From positions 434,001-498,000 of the forward strand of contig NZ_JAUZVY010000002.1 of NCBI RefSeq assembly GCF_030717955.1: a stretch of DNA of 64,000 nucleotides. The letters run 5' to 3'. Below, piece after piece: positions 59,593-64,000 of the stretch. Every line of letters begins with the position of its first letter. Position 1 is the first letter of the stretch. The stretch is from Alkalimonas delamerensis (GTDB lineage Bacteria; Pseudomonadota; Gammaproteobacteria; Enterobacterales; Alteromonadaceae). The position numbers and the translations under genes were made by a program. The notes beneath the pieces are model-generated. The model made no database searches. It was not told the DNA's origin and worked only from the letters and a program-made list of their open reading frames with translations.

Positions 59593-60312
59593 ATGCATTG
59601 GAAATTTTGGGGACTGGCTATCGGTTGTTGGCCGCTGCTATTGTGGCAAGGCAGGCGTGTTCGCAAGCAAGCACTGCGCTTACCCGAGGCCTGCGGTGAT
59701 CGGGCTGGCACTCTTGGGCAGGGACAAAAGCTGCGTTTACTGATTTGTGGTGACTCAGCGGCAGCCGGGGTTGGTTGCACCCAGCAACAGCAAGCACTGG
59801 CAGGGCAGCTGGTTAACCGATTGGCCGGGCAAGCCGAAGTGCGCTGGCAGTTGCATGCCTCAACCGGCCTCAACAGTGCTGAGCTCTACCAGCAGCTTCA
59901 AGGTTTGCCGGCCTCGACTTTGGACTGGGTGGTGGTCTCTATCGGGGTTAATGATGTCACCGAGCTTTGCCCCTCAAGGCGCTACCGGGCACGAATGAAC
60001 GCCCTGCTTCAACTGATTGAGCATCGATTCGATGGCCCCAGGGTGTTGTTGTCAGCCATTCCGCCCATGCAACATTTTGGCGCCCTGCCCGCACCGCTGA
60101 ATTATTGGTTGGGATTAAAAGCCAGTGCTCTGAACCAGCAGCTGGAACAGGTGCTTGCCGACTGGCCCAAAGCCAGCTTAGTTAACGCCCCTGCTGTGCT
60201 TGAGCGCAGCATGCTGGCAGAGGATGGCTTTCACCCATCTCCCGCTGGAGCCAGTCACTGGGCCGCCCTGGTTGCCGATGCCATGGTTGTACCTGAGCCT
60301 GAATGCAAATAA
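59593..60312 (+). CDS. SGNH/GDSL-family hydrolase
   Basis: A 239-aa protein with an N-terminal hydrophobic stretch (about 4-19), probably a membrane anchor or signal. SGNH blocks: LICGDSAAAG with Ser55, GVND with Asn120, and DGFHPSPAG with Asp211 and His214. Members are esterases or lipases; here the substrate is unknown. The 3' end overlaps the convergent ABC1-kinase gene by 58 nt, so its last 19 codons are antisense to the other gene's end. Confidence 0.88.
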   Translation: MHWKFWGLAIGCWPLLLWQGRRVRKQALRLPEACGDRAGTLGQGQKLRLLICGDSAAAGVGCTQQQQALAGQLVNRLAGQAEVRWQLHASTGLNSAELYQQLQGLPASTLDWVVVSIGVNDVTELCPSRRYRARMNALLQLIEHRFDGPRVLLSAIPPMQHFGALPAPLNYWLGLKASALNQQLEQVLADWPKASLVNAPAVLERSMLAEDGFHPSPAGASHWAALVADAMVVPEPECK

Positions 60313-61607
60313 GGCTGCAATAAAGCGCGCACATTGACACAGGCTTTTAATCGAGCAGCCAGCAAGTACAAGCCACCAATTTTACGGTGCAGGAAAATGG
60401 CATCGGCTGGTGGTGTATGCCAGTAGTTGTGCTGAAAACTAAGCGCCGTGCCCGCTTCACGAAGGCGCAACGCCAGATCGGATTGGCCAAAATCAAAGGG
60501 AGCATCCTGCTGCAGTGGCTCACAGGCCAGTTTCACCAATTCCAGCACCCGCAGACGTTGCTCTGACGCAATCTGCTCACTAAAAAAGCCAATGGTGGTA
60601 AGTGCTTGATCCATGCCGGATTGATCGTGCTGCAGGCTGGCTGCGAATAATTGTCGATACGCATCGCTAAAAGCCTGGATATATTCCCGACAAGCACCAA
60701 AATCCAGCAGTACCAGTTGCTCTGTTTCTTCGTTGTAGCGGTAATTAGCAAAGTTGGGGTCAGTTTGCACCAACTGAAACTCAAACAGTTCACGAAACAG
60801 CAGGCTAAAAAGTTGTGTCACCACCTTATCGCGCAAAGCTTGAGGCTGAGACTGCAGGCTTTCTACCGGCACGCCTTCAACATAGTGCATCACCAGCACA
60901 CCCGGGCGGCATAAATCCATCCATGGTGTAGGTAACAAAAAATCTGGTGAATCACTAAGGGCTTGTTGAAACCGCATCATAAAAGCAGCTTCCTGCAGAT
61001 AGTCGGCTTCACGGCTCAGCTGCACTTTGGCTTCATTCAGCAAGGCTTGATAATCGACGCCCTGAGGCAGCAAACCGCTGATACGCAGCAAGGTTGCCGC
61101 ATTATCCACATCGCTGCTGATGCTTTGCCGAACCCCTGGATACTGCACTTTAACAGCGAGTTGTGTGCCATTATCATGCTCGGCGCGATGCACCTGACCT
61201 ATTGAGGCTGCAGCCATGGGTTTGAAGGTAAAATCGGCGAAATGACGCTGCCAGTCTTCGCCAAGCTCGGCTTTAAGCACTGCTGCTAACTGTTTGGGAG
61301 GCATCGGATTGGCATTGTCGCGCAACCGGGCCAGCATATCGGCTAATTCCGTGGGCAATAAATCCCCTGCATCCATCGACAACAACTGCCCAAGCTTCAT
61401 AGCCGCACCACGCATGTGTGCCAGCTGACTGGTTACGCGTTTTAGGTTGGATGGTGTTAATAGCAACTCCATCCGGCTACCGGACTCACCTTTTGCCAGG
61501 CGTTTAGCACCTTCAGCCAACATGCCACCCGCCAACTTACCGGCTAAGCTGGCGAATCCGCCCAAACGTGCCAGCCGTCCGGCTGGGACTTTACTACTGG
61601 AAGACAT
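60255..61607 (-). CDS. ABC1/UbiB-family atypical kinase
   Basis: A 450-aa protein with the ABC1 fold. The KxGQ motif is KLGQ (70-73) in MRGAAMKLGQLLSMD. The Ala-rich loop is AAASIGQVH, the VKVQYPG lysine follows, then QTDPNFANYRY (catalytic Asp/Asn) and LLDFGA. No C-terminal TM pair as in classic UbiB is evident, so it is closer to the AarF/COQ8-like soluble group. A role in quinone or lipid metabolism is likely by family. The frame opens at 61718, but the ATG at 61607 has AGAGGTG upstream. Confidence 0.88.
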   Translation of the reverse strand: MSSSSKVPAGRLARLGGFASLAGKLAGGMLAEGAKRLAKGESGSRMELLLTPSNLKRVTSQLAHMRGAAMKLGQLLSMDAGDLLPTELADMLARLRDNANPMPPKQLAAVLKAELGEDWQRHFADFTFKPMAAASIGQVHRAEHDNGTQLAVKVQYPGVRQSISSDVDNAATLLRISGLLPQGVDYQALLNEAKVQLSREADYLQEAAFMMRFQQALSDSPDFLLPTPWMDLCRPGVLVMHYVEGVPVESLQSQPQALRDKVVTQLFSLLFRELFEFQLVQTDPNFANYRYNEETEQLVLLDFGACREYIQAFSDAYRQLFAASLQHDQSGMDQALTTIGFFSEQIASEQRLRVLELVKLACEPLQQDAPFDFGQSDLALRLREAGTALSFQHNYWHTPPADAIFLHRKIGGLYLLAARLKACVNVRALLQPYLHSGSGTTMASATRAAQ

Positions 61608-61703
61608 AACACCTCTTATTAGAGCTCTGTGATAGCTGTTGTACGGAATGGACAAGCTAGTAGCCCACTTGATCGTTTCGGTTGATCCCCTTTGAGTATC
61701 CAT

Positions 61704-61732
61704 TTGAACATAAGTCACAATATCGTTAAAAT
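61704..61732 (+). promoter_or_regulatory. Sigma-70 promoter for the membrane protein-rhomboid operon
   Basis: TTGAAC (61704-61709), a 17-bp spacer, TAAAAT (61727-61732). The start would be near 61739, giving a leader of about 53 nt. Confidence 0.7.
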
Positions 61733-61791
61733 CGATGTTTTAATACTTTAAACAGCCTTTGCCGCAGTTTTTACAATATCAAGGACGTTAG

Positions 61792-62403
61792 ATGGCCAAC
61801 AGGGATCCGCTGACCAACACCACCAAACTCGCCATGGATCAGCAACAGCGTTTGCGCAAGAAGCTGCCATTGCAGCAAGGCGAGGTGTCAACACTAAGTT
61901 TTTGGATTAGCCAGGTTTTTATGATTATTGCCACGGTACTAGGCGTCTACCTTGCTGGCCAACAGGGCTTGGCGCAGGCGGTTAATTTTGAACAAATCCA
62001 AAGCGATAAAAATAATTATTACTTACGAAAGTCACTCCACCACGAGCTGGAAGACAATGTAGCGCTGCTGCAAGACTACATCGAGTCGTTGTCGGTGCCG
62101 TGCACCCGCTCGGCAGCTCAGTGTTACGCCCTGCAGTTGGACCAGTTTATCTGGCAGAGCATGCAGTTTTCCAATGCCACTCTGGAAACGCCACCTGAGC
62201 TGTTACGGGAGTCCAGGGCTTTCTATCGTCAGGTGAACGATATCCAGCAAAAAATCACTCAGAATGTCTATGGTCGAAATTATGCCGCAGGCTTGCTGGA
62301 GCAACAAATTCAGCATATGCAACAGGTTGTTTTTCCGATGTTTGAGCAAGATCTGGCGGAGCTGATGGCACTGTTGCAAGCGAATAATGTGGAGGTGAAT
62401 TAA
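61792..62403 (+). CDS. Single-TM protein coupled to a rhomboid protease, function unknown
   Basis: A 203-aa protein I cannot name. A basic N-terminus (1-34) is followed by one TM (about 36-56, FWISQVFMIIATVLGVYLAG) and an exported helical domain rich in Gln, Leu and Glu, with two Cys (CTRSAAQC) that could form a disulfide. AAGGA precedes the ATG at 61792. The stop abuts the rhomboid ATG with no gap, and GGAGGTG for the rhomboid lies inside its last codons. It may be a partner or substrate of the rhomboid, an inference from context only. Confidence 0.8.
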   Translation: MANRDPLTNTTKLAMDQQQRLRKKLPLQQGEVSTLSFWISQVFMIIATVLGVYLAGQQGLAQAVNFEQIQSDKNNYYLRKSLHHELEDNVALLQDYIESLSVPCTRSAAQCYALQLDQFIWQSMQFSNATLETPPELLRESRAFYRQVNDIQQKITQNVYGRNYAAGLLEQQIQHMQQVVFPMFEQDLAELMALLQANNVEVN

Positions 62404-63498
62404 ATGGCGTCAACTCTCTATTGCCCTCGATGCCCGCAGGTGGCCTTACAACATATAGAATTGCATGGCCAGGAGCTGGATCATTGCCCGAATTGCGATG
62501 GTCTCTGGTTTGATGATGAAGAGTTAAGTGAGGCCATTCGTCACAAACACGGTTTAACTGACGATTACTGTGTGCGGCAAGGCTTTGCAGAGCCGTTAAA
62601 GCAACATCAATACCACTGTCACCGTTGCGATGTGCCAATGCAGCAGTTCCATCTACTGAAAGAGTACCTGGTTACGGTCGATTCATGCCCCAATTGCAAC
62701 GGTAGCTGGGTTGATGGCGGGGATGTCCGGCAGGTATTGGCGGCACCCAAACTGCAGCAGGCCTTGGCCATTTTGAACCAAAAGGTGTGTCGCAAGAGTT
62801 GGCTGTTTCAGTTTTTTACACAGATGCCAAAAGAATACAACATTAAGCCGCATCGAACCCCCTGGCTGACCTGGTCGCTGGTTGCATTGAATTGCCTTAT
62901 TTATTTGCTGTATGGCTTTAATAATGCCCACACAGAGTGGGTTTTTAGTCACTTTGCTTTTATTTCGATGGATATTTTGCAAGGCCAGAGCTGGTGGGGC
63001 TTTATCAGTTATCAGTTCCTGCATGGCAGTTTGTGGCATTTGTTTGGCAATATGTATTTCCTATGGATCATCGGTGACAATCTGGAAGATGCCCTCGGCC
63101 GTTGGCGGTTTTTAGGCTTGTATCTGCTCTGTGGCATTGCGGCTGCACTGGTCGAATTAGCCGCCAGAGTCATGGTGGGTCAAGAGTTGTTGATGGTAGG
63201 TGCCAGTGGTGCTGTCGCTGGCTTGTTTGGCATGTACTTACTCTGGTTCCGGCATGCCAGCCTGACCTTTATGTTTGTTGTCTGGCAAAAAAAGCTGTCC
63301 CCAAGCTGGTACTTTGCCCTTTGGGTAGCCATGAATATCTTCGGCTTGTTACTTGATGATATGGGGGTTGCTTACTGGGCTCATCTGGGTGGTTTTGTCG
63401 CAGGTTTAATGATTGGTTACTCTTACCGGCACCATGTACTGCAAAACAACCCACTGCTTTGTTTACTGCAGCGGCCGGAGGCCCGGATTCTCCGCTGA
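62404..63498 (+). CDS. Rhomboid intramembrane serine protease with two N-terminal zinc ribbons
   Basis: A 364-aa fusion. Two TFIIB-type zinc ribbons occupy about 1-110: CPRC with CPNCDGLWFDDEEL, then CHRC with CPNCNGSWVDGGDV. The rhomboid domain (about 155-350) has six TM segments. HGSLWHLFGNMYFLWIIGDN is in TM2, the catalytic Ser268 is in GASGAVAGLFG, and His327 is in YWAHLGGFVAG. It should cleave TM segments of membrane proteins, with the zinc modules in the cytoplasm perhaps binding substrate or sensing metal. Coupled to the preceding gene by a strong ribosome site 6 nt before the ATG. Confidence 0.92.
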   Translation: MASTLYCPRCPQVALQHIELHGQELDHCPNCDGLWFDDEELSEAIRHKHGLTDDYCVRQGFAEPLKQHQYHCHRCDVPMQQFHLLKEYLVTVDSCPNCNGSWVDGGDVRQVLAAPKLQQALAILNQKVCRKSWLFQFFTQMPKEYNIKPHRTPWLTWSLVALNCLIYLLYGFNNAHTEWVFSHFAFISMDILQGQSWWGFISYQFLHGSLWHLFGNMYFLWIIGDNLEDALGRWRFLGLYLLCGIAAALVELAARVMVGQELLMVGASGAVAGLFGMYLLWFRHASLTFMFVVWQKKLSPSWYFALWVAMNIFGLLLDDMGVAYWAHLGGFVAGLMIGYSYRHHVLQNNPLLCLLQRPEARILR

Positions 63499-63597
63499 TT
63501 CCAAAAAATCCTTGTGCACTGCGCCAAAAGTCGACTGGTGAAATTGGCCTAAAATGCGTATACATAAAGCAGAATCTTTTTTGCGAAGGCTGAATCG

Positions 63598-64000
63598 ATG
63601 TTAAAACTTGCTTTGTTTGGCTGCGTTATTGGGTGGACTTCTGCTGTCACAGCGGCAGCACCATTGTCAGCTGTGACACCACAAACGGCCGCCGTTGCCA
63701 GCCCGGATGCCTATGGCGCAAAAACGGCCAGGCGTATTCTGCAGCAAGGTGGCAACGCCGTCGATGCGGCCATCGCAACCGCCTTTAGTCTGGCGGTGAC
63801 CTATCCTGAAGCCGGCAATATCGGTGGTGGTGGCTTTATGGTGATTTGGTTTGAGGGGCAGCCTTATTATCTTGATTACCGGGAAACAGCGCCATCGGCA
63901 TCGTACCGCGATATGTACCTGGATGATGATCGCCAGGTGATTGATAATCTGAGTTTGATCGGGCACCTGGCATCCGGGGTCCCCGGTACTGTGATGGGCA
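63598..64000 (+). CDS. ggt: Gamma-glutamyltransferase, N-terminal part (3' end outside window)
   Basis: The frame begins at ATG 63598, with GAAGG upstream, and is still open at the window end after 134 codons. A signal peptide (about 1-20, ending near TAAA) is followed by the family start AAVASPDAYGAKTARRILQQ, GGNAVDAAIATAFSLAVTYP and GNIGGGGFMVIW, then LDYRETAPSAS. These match the large subunit of periplasmic gamma-glutamyltranspeptidases, which hydrolyse glutathione and related compounds. The autocatalytic Thr would lie beyond the window. Confidence 0.93.
   Translation, partial: MLKLALFGCVIGWTSAVTAAAPLSAVTPQTAAVASPDAYGAKTARRILQQGGNAVDAAIATAFSLAVTYPEAGNIGGGGFMVIWFEGQPYYLDYRETAPSASYRDMYLDDDRQVIDNLSLIGHLASGVPGTVMG

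Noticed and set aside
1..64000. tRNA, rRNA, insertion sequences, integrases, phage genes
   Set aside because: No cloverleaf with a T-loop pattern, no transposase or integrase motif and no terminal inverted repeats were seen by eye; a tRNA or IS scan would settle this.

Overview
The window reads as a chromosomal segment of a free-living, heterotrophic gammaproteobacterium. The gyrA / ubiG / nrdAB neighbourhood, the serC-aroA-cmk-rpsA-ihfB-lapA-lapB-pyrF chain, the ppsR/ppsA pair and the csg (curli) genes are all gammaproteobacterial. GyrA and NrdB keep exact E. coli residue numbering at key positions. Moderate GC and two large TonB-dependent receptors, plus a secreted subtilase with P-proprotein and PKD domains, suggest an aquatic Alteromonadales/Chromatiaceae-type organism (for example the Rheinheimera/Alkalimonas group). 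That placement is inference only. I saw no rRNA, tRNA, CRISPR array, insertion sequence or prophage.

Layout. 1-5.05 kb: the 3' end of a tricorn-like protease, then a leftward moxR-DUF58-tgpA (transglutaminase) operon. 5.15-7.64 kb: a leftward secreted S8 protease. 7.9-12.2 kb: a curli locus, csgB-csgA-csgE-csgF-csgG rightward, with a csgD-like regulator convergent at its end. The CsgA-like subunit is very large (516 aa, about 42 short curlin units). 12.4-25.6 kb: metabolic genes, namely a low-MW tyrosine phosphatase, class II DAHP synthase, divergent ppsR/ppsA, an AGCS symporter, an ABC exporter, ribA, a YdiJ-type FAD/Fe-S dehydrogenase and a small coiled-coil protein. 25.7-31.6 kb: two leftward TonB-dependent receptors flanking an acetyltransferase. 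The second receptor carries three His/Asp-rich loops and a Zur-like operator, so it is probably a zinc receptor. 31.7-36.6 kb: LysE exporter, YaeQ, TrhO, a UshA-like lipoprotein and YceI. 36.6-41.4 kb: leftward ubiG and nrdA-nrdB-yfaE, with paired NrdR boxes over the nrdA promoter.

41.6-53.5 kb: gyrA, serC-aroA, cmk, rpsA, ihfB, lapA-lapB, pyrF and a K+/H+ antiporter. A possible 6-codon leader ORF overlaps the rpsA start. 53.5-56.5 kb: an exported CIA30-family protein, then an AT-richer leftward cassette (alpha/beta hydrolase, ECF sigma factor, four-TM membrane protein) with a candidate self-recognised ECF promoter. 56.7-61.6 kb: a solute-binding-like protein, a PPK2 polyphosphate kinase, a MarC protein with an unlisted 26-codon membrane microprotein upstream, an SGNH hydrolase and an ABC1/UbiB-like kinase. 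Two convergent gene pairs here overlap at their 3' ends. 61.8-64 kb: a one-TM protein translationally coupled to a rhomboid protease with two N-terminal zinc ribbons, then the 5' part of a gamma-glutamyltransferase gene that runs off the window.

Several genes appear to use GTG or TTG starts (moxR, csgB, the phosphatase, DAHP synthase, ppsR, lapA, nhaP2 and the PPK2 gene), in most cases backed by a correctly spaced ribosome binding site.
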